In this document: piece after piece, positions 1 through 8,539 of the stretch | How the letters are laid out: every line of letters begins with the position of its first letter | Position numbering within the stretch: position 1 is the first letter of the stretch | Source of the DNA: Candidatus Bathyarchaeum tardum | GTDB lineage: Archaea > Thermoproteota > Bathyarchaeia > Bathyarchaeales > Bathyarchaeaceae | Direction of reading: 5' to 3' | Length of the DNA stretch: 64,000 nt | NCBI GenBank assembly: GCA_029762755.1 | Contig: JARVGH010000001.1 | Location: forward strand, 124,001-188,000 | Notes under the pieces: model-generated | What the model was told of the DNA's origin: nothing | The model's input: only the letters and a program-made list of their open reading frames with translations | Database searches by the model: none | Made by a program: the position numbers and the translations under genes

Positions 1-345
1 TCTCCAACCCAGTTCCTTTTTTTGATTGTTATATATAAATTTGAGGAATGCACATCTGAATGTTTCGGTCTTTTTTATACAAAATTCTGTTATTTTTGCA
101 CCACTTTCCCCATTTGACATTTAACAACATGCGGCGAAACAATCTTAACACTTTCGGTGCTAACTCATGGGCGAGTGCTCCCTTTAGTAATCAAATCATG
201 TTTGTTTCTATGCTGCTTTTGGTAGGTTAATAATCTTTGAATTTGTTTTTGGTTGCTCAAATTGAATCTTGAGCCCTCCGTTAACGTGGGTTCAAGTTTT
301 ATATGTACCATTTATGTTGGAGGTGTTTCTGGGACATTTCAGAAA

Positions 346-702
346 TTAGTTGGGGTTTTCTGAGCCCTTGGTTTTTTGATTCTGCAGCTGAAAAAGCATT
401 TTTAGCTTCATTTCATATAATTCGTCAAGAATCAAGAAGTGTTCTTCGACCTCTTGGTATTCATTTTTAAGTTTAAGGCAGAGCCGTTTCATGGTTGCTG
501 TTTGTATTACTTGGGTTCCTTCTTTTCCTATCAATTTTTCGAGGTAATTGATTTTCGTTTCTATTGTGTTTTGTTTTTCTGTTATTTTTGTTGATAGGTG
601 TTTTTCTGTCAATTTGTGAATTAAATCTGAGACACTGTTTCCAAGAACTATCTTGAGCGTGTCGTCCAATGCCTCACCTAATAGATTGTCAAAAGCATCC
701 AT
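346..702 (-). CDS. Hypothetical coiled-coil protein
   Basis: I do not recognise this 118-aa protein. It is mostly charged helix: residues about 30-105 are rich in K, E, L and I with heptad-like spacing, which suggests a soluble coiled coil. There is no membrane segment and no Cys cluster. It is transcribed away from the first PadR gene, so the two may share the short AT-rich spacer that holds a 15-bp palindrome. Function is unknown. Confidence 0.6.
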   Translation of the reverse strand: MDAFDNLLGEALDDTLKIVLGNSVSDLIHKLTEKHLSTKITEKQNTIETKINYLEKLIGKEGTQVIQTATMKRLCLKLKNEYQEVEEHFLILDELYEMKLKMLFQLQNQKTKGSENPN

Positions 703-725
703 AATTAATTCACCTTTTTAAGCCC

Positions 726-740
726 AAAGCAAGCTGCTTT
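726..740. promoter_or_regulatory. 15-bp palindrome between divergent genes
   Basis: AAAGCAAGCTGCTTT is a perfect inverted repeat (AAAGCA/TGCTTT) with a 3-base centre. It lies 24 bases upstream of the minus-strand coiled-coil gene and before the PadR gene. It could be an operator or a short hairpin; position is the only support. Confidence 0.3.
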
Positions 741-873
741 ATTGCTTAATTAATATTTATGTTGTTTTAGTACATAGACCTTTTGTTTTTATTTGGATTC
801 CGAATTCGAATTAACTATAAATATTAAATATGAAAACCGTACACCATCTTATTCTAATTTGGAGTCTGATTTG

Positions 874-1209
874 ATGCCGTCAAAAATTGTGGAGAAACTG
901 CGAAGAAGAACAATAAAAACTTTCATGGACATGCTAATCTTAGGTGAATTGCAAGAAAAGCCTTTGAGTGGATACGACATCATTGGTCTAATTCACAAAA
1001 GATTCAATGTGTTGGTAAGTTCCGGCACAGTCTATTCATTATTATATTCTTTGGAGCGGGATGGTTTGGTTGCTGCTGATTTGGACAGCCGCAAACGGGT
1101 TTATACTCTAACTGACAAAGGCAAAAAAACTTTGGAAACCGTAGGTCGTGCACACGGAGAAATTAATGGTCTTGTACAAAACTTGATAGCCGGAAACAAG
1201 TCAGCGTAA
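874..1209 (+). CDS. PadR-family transcriptional regulator
   Basis: Winged-helix DNA-binding protein of the PadR family. The pattern LGELQEKPLSGYDI, then SGTVYSLLYSLERDGLV, then RKRVYTLTDKGKK is the typical PadR helix-turn-helix and wing. I chose ATG 874 because GGAG lies 9 bases upstream and the product (111 aa) then matches the usual PadR length. The frame is open back to a TTG at 793, which would add 27 residues. A second PadR gene and an ABC exporter follow, so it probably controls that exporter or itself. Its effector is unknown. Confidence 0.85.
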   Translation: MPSKIVEKLRRRTIKTFMDMLILGELQEKPLSGYDIIGLIHKRFNVLVSSGTVYSLLYSLERDGLVAADLDSRKRVYTLTDKGKKTLETVGRAHGEINGLVQNLIAGNKSA

Positions 1210-1316
1210 TAATTCGGGTTATCTCCAAACAATCAGTCTCCTTTTTGTTTTTTCTTTAATTTGTTTTTGAATCAGCTTTTTTATTGTATTTTTGTTTTCT
1301 CAAATGCAATGTTTTT

Positions 1317-1356
1317 ATATCACGGTTGATATCAGATGTGATATCGCATGTGATAT
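1317..1356 (+). promoter_or_regulatory. Triple overlapping palindromic operator
   Basis: Three 12-base units start at 1317, 1329 and 1341, each beginning ATATC, and a fourth ATAT follows at 1353. Adjacent units form ATATCA-N4-TGATAT palindromes that share their ATAT ends, giving three overlapping dyads. The array starts in a TATA-like stretch (TTTTATAT) and ends two bases before ATG 1358. This is the expected layout of an autoregulatory site for the PadR protein encoded immediately downstream. Confidence 0.6.
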
Positions 1357-1357
1357 T

Positions 1358-2128
1358 ATGATTGCTCCCTTGGAACTGAAAAAAATGTTGGATATGGAAA
1401 TCGAAAAATTTCGCAAGAAAGGAGCTACAAGCCCTCAGAAAGCAATGAGTCTAGATGATTTAGAACTTTCAGTTAAGTTTAGGCAATTCATAAATCATTC
1501 TCCGCGGCTGTTTGGTGTTTTTGTAAAAGTCGACGACAAATATTATCTTTCAGAGGAAAAATTACTGAAAATTGAAGAACAGCTTTCTTCTCGTCCTTTT
1601 GCTCGGTTATTGAAACATACTGCAAGTGTTCCTAAAGGGCTTTTGCGGGTTTACGTGTTTAAGTTGTTGAAAGAAAAACCCATGTCGGGTTCAGAGATAA
1701 TGGATGAAGTTGAAAAGCAAACTGGTGGCCAATGGAAACCTAGTCCTGGGTCAATTTATCCTCTTTTGACTTGGCTTCGTGAAACTGGTTATGCTCAAGA
1801 GTTGCCTCGTGAATCAACTGGAGTTAAACGCTATGTACTAACTGAAAAAGGCAACCAATTTTTTGAAGAACATTCAGATTTCAAAGATAAATTGCAGCAA
1901 AAGATGGCACCCATGGGGGCATTATTTTTTTTGAGAATGGGTCTACATGTTGATGGGTTGCAAGACCTTCAGGAGCCTATAAGGCGGTTTTTTGATGCAT
2001 TGTTTGAGTTGCGTTCTACTTTGATGGAAAATCTAACCGAAGAAACATTAACTGAGGCTAGGCTGGTCTTAAATGAGGTTTCATGCAAAATCGAAAAATT
2101 GACTGAAAAATTGAAAGGAGATGAATAA
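1358..2128 (+). CDS. PadR-family regulator with N-terminal extension
   Basis: A 256-aa protein with a canonical PadR winged helix in the middle: LLKEKPMSGSEIMDEVEK, then SPGSIYPLLTWLRETGYA, then KRYVLTEKGNQF. About 85 N-terminal residues precede it and resemble a second degenerate winged helix. A helical C-terminal tail follows (PIRRFFDALFELRSTLMENL), which in PadR proteins serves dimerisation. The frame is open upstream to a TTG at 1292, but that extension is made of the ATATC operator repeats, so ATG 1358 is preferred. The stop is 2 bases before the ABC ATPase start, so regulator and exporter form one operon. It is probably a repressor of the exporter. Confidence 0.85.
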   Translation: MIAPLELKKMLDMEIEKFRKKGATSPQKAMSLDDLELSVKFRQFINHSPRLFGVFVKVDDKYYLSEEKLLKIEEQLSSRPFARLLKHTASVPKGLLRVYVFKLLKEKPMSGSEIMDEVEKQTGGQWKPSPGSIYPLLTWLRETGYAQELPRESTGVKRYVLTEKGNQFFEEHSDFKDKLQQKMAPMGALFFLRMGLHVDGLQDLQEPIRRFFDALFELRSTLMENLTEETLTEARLVLNEVSCKIEKLTEKLKGDE

Positions 2129-2130
2129 TT

Positions 2131-2817
2131 TTGGTTGTACCTATTGTTGAAACAGTAAATCTGCGAAAAACATACGTTCTTGGAAAAGTTCCAGTGAACG
2201 CCCTAAGTGGAGTGAACCTTAAGGTCGAAAAAGGCGATTTTATTGCAATTTTGGGACCTTCAGGAAGCGGTAAATCCACATTGTTGAACATGATTGGAGC
2301 GTTAGACACGCCTACAGAAGGAAAAGTCCTGATTGATGGTGTCGACATTTCTACATTAAATGATAACAAGTTAGCTGACATGCGTCACAGTGTTGGTTTT
2401 GTTTTTCAATTTTTTAATTTGATTCCACGGTTAACTGCCCTAGGAAACGTTGAGTTGCCTTTGTCCATTGCAGGTTTAACTAAAAAGGAAAAACGCAAAC
2501 GAGCTGAAGAGCTTTTGGAAACCGTTGGTTTGAAAGACCGGGTTAATCATAAACCTGCTGAGCTCAGTGGAGGTCAACGTCAACGGGTTGCCATTGCGCG
2601 GGCCTTGGCGAATAATCCTAGCTTTTTGTTAATGGATGAACCCACTGGAAACATTGATTCCAAAACTGCAAGTGAAATTATAGATTTGGTAAAACAGTTG
2701 AACACAGAAAAGGGTGTTACAATTGTTATGATTACCCATGATCAGCAGTTGGCGTCTCAGGCAAAAAAGATCGTGAGGATGCTTGATGGAACAGTAATCG
2801 AGGAGGTTGAACAATAA
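2131..2817 (+). CDS. MacB/LolD-type ABC transporter ATP-binding subunit
   Basis: Cytoplasmic ATPase of a MacB-type export system. It has Walker A GPSGSGKST (about residues 43-51), a Q-loop in VGFVFQFFNLIPRLT, signature LSGGQRQRVAIARAL and Walker B LLMDEPTGNID followed by the H-loop MITHD. At 228 aa it is the usual length of a stand-alone LolD/MacB nucleotide-binding domain. Start TTG 2131 has AAAGGAG about 10 bases upstream. Its stop overlaps the permease start (ATGA at 2817), so the two are co-translated. The exported substrate is unknown; PadR control suggests drugs, peptides or lipids. Confidence 0.92.
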   Translation: MVVPIVETVNLRKTYVLGKVPVNALSGVNLKVEKGDFIAILGPSGSGKSTLLNMIGALDTPTEGKVLIDGVDISTLNDNKLADMRHSVGFVFQFFNLIPRLTALGNVELPLSIAGLTKKEKRKRAEELLETVGLKDRVNHKPAELSGGQRQRVAIARALANNPSFLLMDEPTGNIDSKTASEIIDLVKQLNTEKGVTIVMITHDQQLASQAKKIVRMLDGTVIEEVEQ

Positions 2818-4115
2818 TGAAATCTGGAGACATTTTTGGTTATGCTTTTGGTGCAATACGCCTGCGAAAGTTGCGTGCAGGTTTAACCACGTTGGGTGTG
2901 GTTATTGGTATTGCAGCGATTGTTGCTTTGCTTTCTATCAGTCAGGGTCTGCAGGTTACTATAACTGATCAGTTGCAGTCAGGTTTTGCTACAGACACCT
3001 TGGTTGTTTCTCCAGGGGGTGGAGGCGGCTTTTCAGGTTTTGGTGGTGGCATAGGTGGTGGATCTGGTTCAGATTTCAGTTTGCTTGTGTCCGATGTTGA
3101 TTTAATTAATGCCATCGATGGTGTTGCCACTTCTGCTGCTATTATTCAAGAAGTCAGTTACATAAAAGCAACCGACCAAACAGTAGTTGCATATGTGGTG
3201 GGAGTAGATTTTGCTGAATATTCACAGATTTACAGTAGTACCTTCGTAGCTGAAACTGGAGAAATCTTGGCAACTCCCGAAGCCAACAGTGTGGTTGTAG
3301 GAAAACGTGTGAGCGATCCTTGGGGCAATGGAACATTGGTCTGCACTGTTGGTGATGTTATCGAAATTGTTTGGACTAATACTACTGTTCGTCCTCCTAT
3401 GAACCAAACAGTTGAAGTTACTGTTGCTGCAGTTCTGGAAGAAATTGGTGGTTTTAGCCTTACTGGACCTTCAGATAATTCAGTTTACTTATCTCTTGAA
3501 GATGCTCAAAGCTTGTTTGGAACCGATGAATGTGACCGAATAATTGTGCAGTTAATCAGTGACGACGATGAAACAATTGAGTCTGTTTCAGATGCCATCG
3601 AGGAATTGTTTGATGGCCAAGTCTCTGTTTCGTCTTCAACTGCAATACTTGGCATAATTTCCAGCGTATTTTCCACCGTGGAGTTGTTTTTGGCAGGAAT
3701 CGCCGCAATTTCATTATTGGTTGCTGGGGTTGGGATAATGAATATCATGATAGTTTCCTTAATGGAGCGCACCAGAGAAATTGGTATATTAAAAGCCCTT
3801 GGAATGAAAAGCAGAACTGTTCTTGCAATATTCCTAAGTGAAGCAGTATTCATTGGGGTATTAGGTGCAGTGTTTGGCATTGTTCTGGGTTGGCTTTTGG
3901 CAGTCGCTGCAGCTCAAATATTCACTGGCGGAGGCATCGCGGCAGCAACTGGACAAGCTGCAGCATCAACTGGATTTGCAATAACTCCATTGTTAACGCC
4001 AACAGTACTCCTGGGAGCTTTCGGTTTTGGCATCGCAGTTAGCGTAATTTTTGCAATCTACCCTGCATGGCGAGCCTCCAAACTCAAACCCGTAGACGCT
4101 CTACGATACGAATAA
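2817..4115 (+). CDS. MacB/FtsX-family ABC transporter permease
   Basis: A 432-aa permease with MacB topology: one N-terminal membrane helix (about 20-42, GLTTLGVVIGIAAIVALLSI), a large extracellular domain (about 60-275), and three C-terminal helices in an FtsX domain. The last part has the conserved GIMNIMIVSLMERTREIGILKALGMK and ends with YPAWRASKLKPVDALRYE. A Gly/Ser/Phe-rich stretch near residue 63-85 is probably a flexible linker. GAGGAGG precedes the start, which overlaps the ATPase stop. It works as a dimer with the upstream ATPase. Confidence 0.92.
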   Translation: MKSGDIFGYAFGAIRLRKLRAGLTTLGVVIGIAAIVALLSISQGLQVTITDQLQSGFATDTLVVSPGGGGGFSGFGGGIGGGSGSDFSLLVSDVDLINAIDGVATSAAIIQEVSYIKATDQTVVAYVVGVDFAEYSQIYSSTFVAETGEILATPEANSVVVGKRVSDPWGNGTLVCTVGDVIEIVWTNTTVRPPMNQTVEVTVAAVLEEIGGFSLTGPSDNSVYLSLEDAQSLFGTDECDRIIVQLISDDDETIESVSDAIEELFDGQVSVSSSTAILGIISSVFSTVELFLAGIAAISLLVAGVGIMNIMIVSLMERTREIGILKALGMKSRTVLAIFLSEAVFIGVLGAVFGIVLGWLLAVAAAQIFTGGGIAAATGQAAASTGFAITPLLTPTVLLGAFGFGIAVSVIFAIYPAWRASKLKPVDALRYE

Positions 4116-4143
4116 ACATCCATCAAGTCACCAGCAAGGGAAC

Positions 4144-4173
4144 GCGATTCAAACCCTAACCTGTTTGAGTCGC
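4144..4173 (+). terminator. Hairpin after ABC exporter operon
   Basis: GCGATTCAAAC and GTTTGAGTCGC pair at 10 of 11 positions with a G-T wobble at the other, around an 8-base loop. A T-rich run (CTCTTTTGTTTTTC) follows. It lies 28 bases after the permease stop, fitting a transcription terminator. Confidence 0.55.
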
Positions 4174-4195
4174 CTCCTAACTCTTTTGTTTTTCA

Positions 4196-4248
4196 GAAAA
4201 AAGGTTGTTTTCAAAATTGCATTGGTATTAGTATCATGATATGTTTTA
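4196..4248 (+). repeat. Dispersed intergenic element, copy A
   Basis: One of three clear copies of a 50-base element of the form A-run, GGTTGTTTTCAA, about 12 variable bases, TATTAGTAT, 3-4 bases, ATATGTTTTA. The others are at 20301 and 22014, with a weaker one at 12012. Each lies upstream of a plus-strand gene, here the membrane protein at 4317. Confidence 0.5.
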
Positions 4249-4316
4249 GGCTTGGTTTGAATAAACGGGTGAAATCTAAAATATGTCGACAACTCAAATT
4301 ATACGGGGGATGTTTT

Positions 4317-4604
4317 ATGAAAAACCGAGACTTTTTGATTGTATTAGTCTTCATGGGTTTATGGGCAATTGTAACCGTTCTTGCCGTAACTTGGGGGACA
4401 CAGTATGACTGGCCTGATAACGTTCACACCGATTACGGGTTGCCTTTTGTTTGGTCCACCAACACAGTAAGCACCATACTTGGAGCAGTAAACCTTTGGT
4501 CAGTTGACATGTCAGCTCTAATGATGAATCTGGGATTTTGGCTAGGAATAATGGTTATCGTTACAGGGGTCATAATGTACTGGGTCAATAAAAAATCAAA
4601 CTAA
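4317..4604 (+). CDS. Small two-TM membrane protein
   Basis: A 95-aa protein with two hydrophobic helices (about residues 6-26 and 70-90) around an aromatic-rich extracytoplasmic loop (WGTQYDWPDNVHTDYGLPFVW). ATG 4317 is chosen because GGGGGA lies about 8 bases upstream; the frame extends further back to 4236 without support. No family recognised. The gene carries the dispersed intergenic element about 100 bases upstream, shared with the cupin gene and a secreted-protein gene. Confidence 0.6.
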   Translation: MKNRDFLIVLVFMGLWAIVTVLAVTWGTQYDWPDNVHTDYGLPFVWSTNTVSTILGAVNLWSVDMSALMMNLGFWLGIMVIVTGVIMYWVNKKSN

Positions 4605-4622
4605 CCAACATCATCCCAGTTT

Positions 4623-4898
4623 CTATAACCTGAATTCTGGGCTGTTGTCAAAAAGTTCACGGTACGTTTTAGTAAACAGCATCGTGTAATGGGTTGCCTG
4701 CTCAGTTGATTTCAACAATTTCATACCGTTGTTTTCTATTTCCGTAAGAAAGTTTCGTTTTTTCAAAAAGTCGATATGATTTTGCCCGATTTTGGAGTTT
4801 AGATTACATCTATTAATTACACTCGTGAATGATTTTGGTTTTTTGCAATACGTTAGAATTTCCCAGAAAATCTCGTAGCGAGTTCTTTTCTGTTTCAT
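4623..4898 (-). CDS. Archaeal winged-helix protein (HTH_45-like)
   Basis: A 91-aa single-domain winged helix. The order RYEIFWEILTYC, SFTSVINRCNLNSKIGQNHIDFLKKRNFL, then a wing ending GMKLLKSTEQATHY matches the archaeal HTH_45 type, in which a single small domain reads YxILxxLxxxxxxxTxIxxxxNLS. It overlaps the upstream membrane-protein gene by 4 bases (ATG inside its stop), so the two are translationally coupled. It probably regulates its own operon; the DNA target is not visible. Confidence 0.7.
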   Translation of the reverse strand: MKQKRTRYEIFWEILTYCKKPKSFTSVINRCNLNSKIGQNHIDFLKKRNFLTEIENNGMKLLKSTEQATHYTMLFTKTYRELFDNSPEFRL

Positions 4899-5533
4899 TC
4901 TTCGAATTCTCCGAGCTGTTGTTGTAACTGCTTTTCAGCTTTGGTGGTTTCTTCTAGCCGGTAATCCCAAACCTTTGAGTAATTACCAAAAAAATGGGGA
5001 ATGGTAAAACTTGCCCCAGCCATCGCGATGTTAGCTGCTGAACCCCCTATTTGAACGAACACTTCCCATGTTGAACCCCCCGCGGCTAGGTTAGTAATTG
5101 CCAGAATCAGGATGTATATGCCGCCTGCTAGGAAACATATTCCTGCGATTTTGCTGATGTTTAGCATTTTTTTGATTGTGGGTTTGTTTTCTCGGTAATG
5201 AGATGTCATTTTAACAACTAAACTTACGATGTTTTCGTCGTTTAGGCTTGCTTTGTTTTTATTGTATTCTTCTTTGAGGTCCGTAAGACCATCTAATAAT
5301 TCAGCGCTAGAGATAAGCCAACGAACTGCCATTCCAGCTACTATGGCACCAATTGCAACAAGAACAATTTCGGGTAACAGAAAAATTTGAACTTCAACCA
5401 TCCCCATTGCTCCTTGAACAATAAAAACAATGCCAAAGGCCATCGTGAGGGCACCGAACATAAGATTTAATGTTACCAGTCCTTGGTAGCTGTTCAATTC
5501 CCGCTGAACTTTTCCTACAGTTTTAGTTGCCAT
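4895..5533 (-). CDS. Four-TM membrane protein, unknown
   Basis: A 212-aa membrane protein with hydrophobic segments near residues 20-42, 48-70, 127-150 and 157-178. A charged cytoplasmic loop lies in the middle (ELLDGLTDLKEEYNKNKASLNDEN) and a charged helical tail at the end (YRLEETTKAEKQLQQQLGEFEE). I do not recognise the family. It is the first gene of a two-gene operon with the winged-helix protein at 4623, an arrangement often seen for membrane sensors with a cognate regulator, though that role is only inferred. Confidence 0.6.
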   Translation of the reverse strand: MATKTVGKVQRELNSYQGLVTLNLMFGALTMAFGIVFIVQGAMGMVEVQIFLLPEIVLVAIGAIVAGMAVRWLISSAELLDGLTDLKEEYNKNKASLNDENIVSLVVKMTSHYRENKPTIKKMLNISKIAGICFLAGGIYILILAITNLAAGGSTWEVFVQIGGSAANIAMAGASFTIPHFFGNYSKVWDYRLEETTKAEKQLQQQLGEFEE

Positions 5534-5636
5534 TCTTTTTCCCCTACCGTCCAGTAACTCAAAAAAGCAAATAAAAGACCATGAAACACAGTTACATATC
5601 TAAGTTTTCTGCTAAAATAAGAATTTCAAAAAAAAG

Positions 5637-6089
5637 TTATTTTACTATAAGCACAGGACATTTTGCGCTGTCTGCAACTCTGTCGCTTACGCTTCCTAGG
5701 AAAAATTCTTTGATTTTTCCTCTTCCTCGGCTGCCTATGACAATTAAATCAAATTTTTCTTTGTTGGCGATTTCAATTATTTCGTCTGCTGGTCGTCCAA
5801 TTCTGTGTTGTTTTTTAATCTTAAGTTCAGGGTGAGCTTTTGAAATTTTTTTGAAGGTTTCCTCAAGCATTTTTTCGTGCAGGTTCTGTATGTTTTTTTG
5901 GTAATCGAATTGACTTGGAGGCATAATAGAAGGTTCATTTACAAAAACTGGTCCAGGTAAAATAACTGGTTCTATTACTGTTAGGATTGTGATTTCTGCA
6001 GAATATTTTTCTGCTAAATCCAAAGCATAAACTAAAGCATTATCAGAATGTGCTGAGCCGTCAATCGGGGCAAGAATTTTTTCAATCAA
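5637..6089 (-). CDS. Universal stress protein (UspA family)
   Basis: A 150-aa single UspA domain. It begins KILAPIDGSAHSDNALVYALDLA, the usual first strand and helix, and ends with the ATP-binding signature GSRGRGKIKEFFLGSVSDRV (G-2x-G-9x-GS) and the strand CPVLIVK. These residues predict the ATP-binding subclass. It forms a cytoplasmic dimer in known members and is linked to stress survival; the specific role here is unknown. It stands alone, with the neighbouring minus-strand genes separated by about 80-100 bases on each side. Confidence 0.9.
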   Translation of the reverse strand: MIEKILAPIDGSAHSDNALVYALDLAEKYSAEITILTVIEPVILPGPVFVNEPSIMPPSQFDYQKNIQNLHEKMLEETFKKISKAHPELKIKKQHRIGRPADEIIEIANKEKFDLIVIGSRGRGKIKEFFLGSVSDRVADSAKCPVLIVK

Positions 6090-6167
6090 ACAAGTTCCCC
6101 CAAAATCGTATTTTTCACTTTATCTTCTAATCTCATTCTGATTATTATGTTTTTATTATATTTATCT

Positions 6168-6668
6168 TTAAAAGTTGTTCATTATGAATTTTCTTAGCTT
6201 TTTGTGGTTAGAAAGGTATTTAACAACTTTTTTTGTGGCAGTAATTATTTGCTTATCTAATAATCTTGTAACTGTCAAACCAACAACAAAAATTGGAACT
6301 GCAATAATGACATTTTGGATAAAATTTAGAGATCCCAAAGACAACAGCAGAGGGAGTAATACAAGAGCAGCTATCACTCCTAGAAGTAACGATCGTATCG
6401 TTGAGTACATTCGTTGCATCCACGTTACAATTATTAACCCTTTTATAATATCCAATTTTTCAAGGGTGCAAACAGGTTTCGTGTGAGCTAATTCTACGTT
6501 TCTTAAAAGCCGTTTAACATAATCAATGTCCGATAATTGTGAAATACTTTTGATAAAAGCCGAGCTTTTGGAATTTGAGTGTGCTTCTTCGATTTCCATC
6601 ATTATTTTTTGTGCAATTTCTTCGATGTCTTTATCTTCTTCTTCGATTTCGTCCCAGATGTTGCTCAT
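6168..6668 (-). CDS. Membrane protein with acidic N-terminus, unknown
   Basis: A 166-aa protein with a strongly acidic N-terminus (MSNIWDEIEEEDKDIEEIAQK), a soluble helical part to about residue 85, two adjacent membrane helices (about 89-112 and 117-137) and a basic C-terminus (KKVVKYLSNHKKLRKF). No family recognised. The 4-base overlap with the preceding gene at 6665 and short spacing to 6983 suggest a three-gene unit. Confidence 0.55.
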   Translation of the reverse strand: MSNIWDEIEEEDKDIEEIAQKIMMEIEEAHSNSKSSAFIKSISQLSDIDYVKRLLRNVELAHTKPVCTLEKLDIIKGLIIVTWMQRMYSTIRSLLLGVIAALVLLPLLLSLGSLNFIQNVIIAVPIFVVGLTVTRLLDKQIITATKKVVKYLSNHKKLRKFIMNNF

Positions 6669-6970
6669 TTTTTTAACCTGCTGAATACCTCATTTATTGT
6701 CTTTTGAACTATGTTGCCAACTTGTTTTGATGTAACAATTAGTTTAAATTCAACTTGGTAAGAAAACTGGGACCTACGTTTGATTTTTAAATAAAAGTTG
6801 TTAATAGTTCTGTTCTGTTTTAATTCTTCCAGTTTTCTTCTCAAGAATAATGAAACAAAAAAAGGAACTAAAGGTTCAAAAATAAGAAGAAATTTAGTTG
6901 AAAAGGGGGTTAATTTCTCGTAAATAACAAAGAAATTGTGGAGAATCAACAATTTAGTTTGTTGTTCCAT
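6665..6970 (-). CDS. Hypothetical protein, possibly membrane-associated
   Basis: A 101-aa protein that I do not recognise. The N-terminal half is hydrophobic and aromatic (LLILHNFFVIYEKLTPFSTKFLLIFEPLVPFFVSLFLRR would span one or two membrane passes); the C-terminal half is basic and beta-rich (YQVEFKLIVTSKQVGNIVQ). It overlaps the downstream 166-aa gene by 4 bases and starts 13 bases after the small protein at 6983, so it is the middle gene of a small operon. Confidence 0.45.
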   Translation of the reverse strand: MEQQTKLLILHNFFVIYEKLTPFSTKFLLIFEPLVPFFVSLFLRRKLEELKQNRTINNFYLKIKRRSQFSYQVEFKLIVTSKQVGNIVQKTINEVFSRLKK

Positions 6971-6982
6971 ACAATTAGTTGT

Positions 6983-7195
6983 TTACTCTTCTTTATCAGT
7001 TTTTTTCTTGATAAGCACAGTAAATGCAACATCTACTTTGACAGCTTCTTTTTGGCTTTCAACACTGAATTTCCAGGTATCCACATCTAGTCTCAAATCT
7101 TTGGTTAGAACACTCATGTCTTCTTTAAATTTTACAACAGCATCTTTGATTTTTTCAACCTTAATTTCAGTTTTAACTTCTTTTTCATTACTCAA
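6983..7195 (-). CDS. Small soluble hypothetical protein
   Basis: The frame is open from 7231, but GGGGGGTGA precedes a TTG at 7195, which gives a 70-aa product beginning MSNEKEVKTEIK. It is charged (many K, E, D, V) and probably a small beta/alpha protein: VDTWKFSVESQKEAVKVDVAFTVLIKK looks like two beta strands. No known domain. It is the first gene of the unit that continues with the 101-aa and 166-aa proteins. Confidence 0.5.
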   Translation of the reverse strand: MSNEKEVKTEIKVEKIKDAVVKFKEDMSVLTKDLRLDVDTWKFSVESQKEAVKVDVAFTVLIKKKTDKEE

Positions 7196-7372
7196 AATTT
7201 CACCCCCCATTGCCCTGTATGCTTCAAGCATTTAATTAATACTCAAAGCAAATAATGAATCTGTCGATTTTTAGAATCAATTCTAGGTTTTGTTAGAAGA
7301 AATTCGTTGGCATTAACGCCAAAAATGTGGTTTATGCCAATAAAAAAGAAAAAATGGAAGAAGATGTGGTTA

Positions 7373-8419
7373 TTACTTGTCGGGTCGAAGTGACCTGACT
7401 GTTTTTCCTGCTTTCCACATTTCTGAGTTGCCCATTGTTTGTAGTTCTTCAGCTAGTTTTTTCTTGTAGTCAGATTCTGCGCTTTTGTCTAGAACAATTT
7501 TGACTTCTTCTCCAGAAGCTACAAATTCATACAAACAATCAAACAGTGGTTTTGTAGTGTCCCGGAAGCGTTCTCTCCATCGAAGGGCTCCAATTCTTGC
7601 GGTTTCACTGCAGTTGTTATACATCCAATCCATTCCGTTTTGGTCTACTAGCCTGATGAGGCTCTGGGTTAGTTCTTCGACTGTTTCATTGAAAGCTTCG
7701 CTGGGGCTGTGACCGTTTTCTCGTAGACAATTGTATTGGGCTTCCATCATTCCTGCAAGAGCACCCATAAGGACTCCTCGTTCTCCAGTTAGGTCGCTGT
7801 ATGTTTCTTTCTCAAAGGTTGTAGGGAACAAATAACCTGATCCGATGGCAATTCCGATTGCTTTTACTCTTTGTTCTGCTTTTCCGGTGGCGTCTTGGTG
7901 AACTGCGAAACTGCTGTTGATTCCGCTTCCTGCTACAAAATTGTCTCTTACTGAAGTTCCAGAACCCTTTGGTGCAACCAAGATAACGTCAATGTTTGCT
8001 GGTGGGATTACGCCTGTTTGTTCACGGTACACTATTGAAAATCCGTGGGAAAAGTACAGGGCGTCTCCTTCTTTGAAGGTGTCTTTTAGTTTTGGCCATA
8101 GTAGTTTCTGTGCTGAATCTGTTAACAGGTACATTTTGATTGTTCCTTTTTGTGCTGCCTCTTCTAGGGAGAACAGGTTTTCTCCTGGAATCCAGCCGTC
8201 TTCGATTGCTTGGTCGTAGTTTATTTTGAATTCTTTGCTTTGACCAACAATGACCTTGAGTCCGTTATCTCGCATGTTCAATGATTGTGCTCGTCCCTGA
8301 ATTCCGTATCCTAGGACTGCAACTGTTTCATTTTTCAGAATTTCTTTTGCTTTTTCTACCGTGAATTCTTTTCTTGTTACGACGGTTTCTTTCACACCGC
8401 CAAAGTCCAATTCAACCAT
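7373..8419 (-). CDS. ilvC: Ketol-acid reductoisomerase
   Basis: Converts acetolactate or acetohydroxybutyrate to the dihydroxy acids of branched-chain amino acid synthesis, using NAD(P)H and Mg2+. It has the Rossmann motif VAVLGYGIQGRAQSLNMRDNG, then APKGSGTSVRDNF, and the metal-binding Asp/Glu region TYSDLTGERGVLMG followed by a knotted helical domain containing NCSETARIGA. At 348 aa it is a class I enzyme. It is monocistronic here; the pathway partner IlvE is 51 kb away at 59389. Confidence 0.95.
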   Translation of the reverse strand: MVELDFGGVKETVVTRKEFTVEKAKEILKNETVAVLGYGIQGRAQSLNMRDNGLKVIVGQSKEFKINYDQAIEDGWIPGENLFSLEEAAQKGTIKMYLLTDSAQKLLWPKLKDTFKEGDALYFSHGFSIVYREQTGVIPPANIDVILVAPKGSGTSVRDNFVAGSGINSSFAVHQDATGKAEQRVKAIGIAIGSGYLFPTTFEKETYSDLTGERGVLMGALAGMMEAQYNCLRENGHSPSEAFNETVEELTQSLIRLVDQNGMDWMYNNCSETARIGALRWRERFRDTTKPLFDCLYEFVASGEEVKIVLDKSAESDYKKKLAEELQTMGNSEMWKAGKTVRSLRPDK

Positions 8420-8539
8420 GAAATATTCCTCGTATAACTCTCACAGATACGGAGTAACAAAAATCTTTTTGTCACCCCACCCTTTTAGTCCCTTTTTCTG
8501 GCTTCTTTGGGGTTTGGGTAACTGGGTTTATTTTTTATA

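Noticed and set aside
1-345. Possible small RNA or hairpins near 150-185 (CTC-ATGGGC-GAG, CAC-TTTCG-GTG)
   Set aside because: The stems are only 3 bp; nothing else supports a feature. I see no gene in this first stretch.
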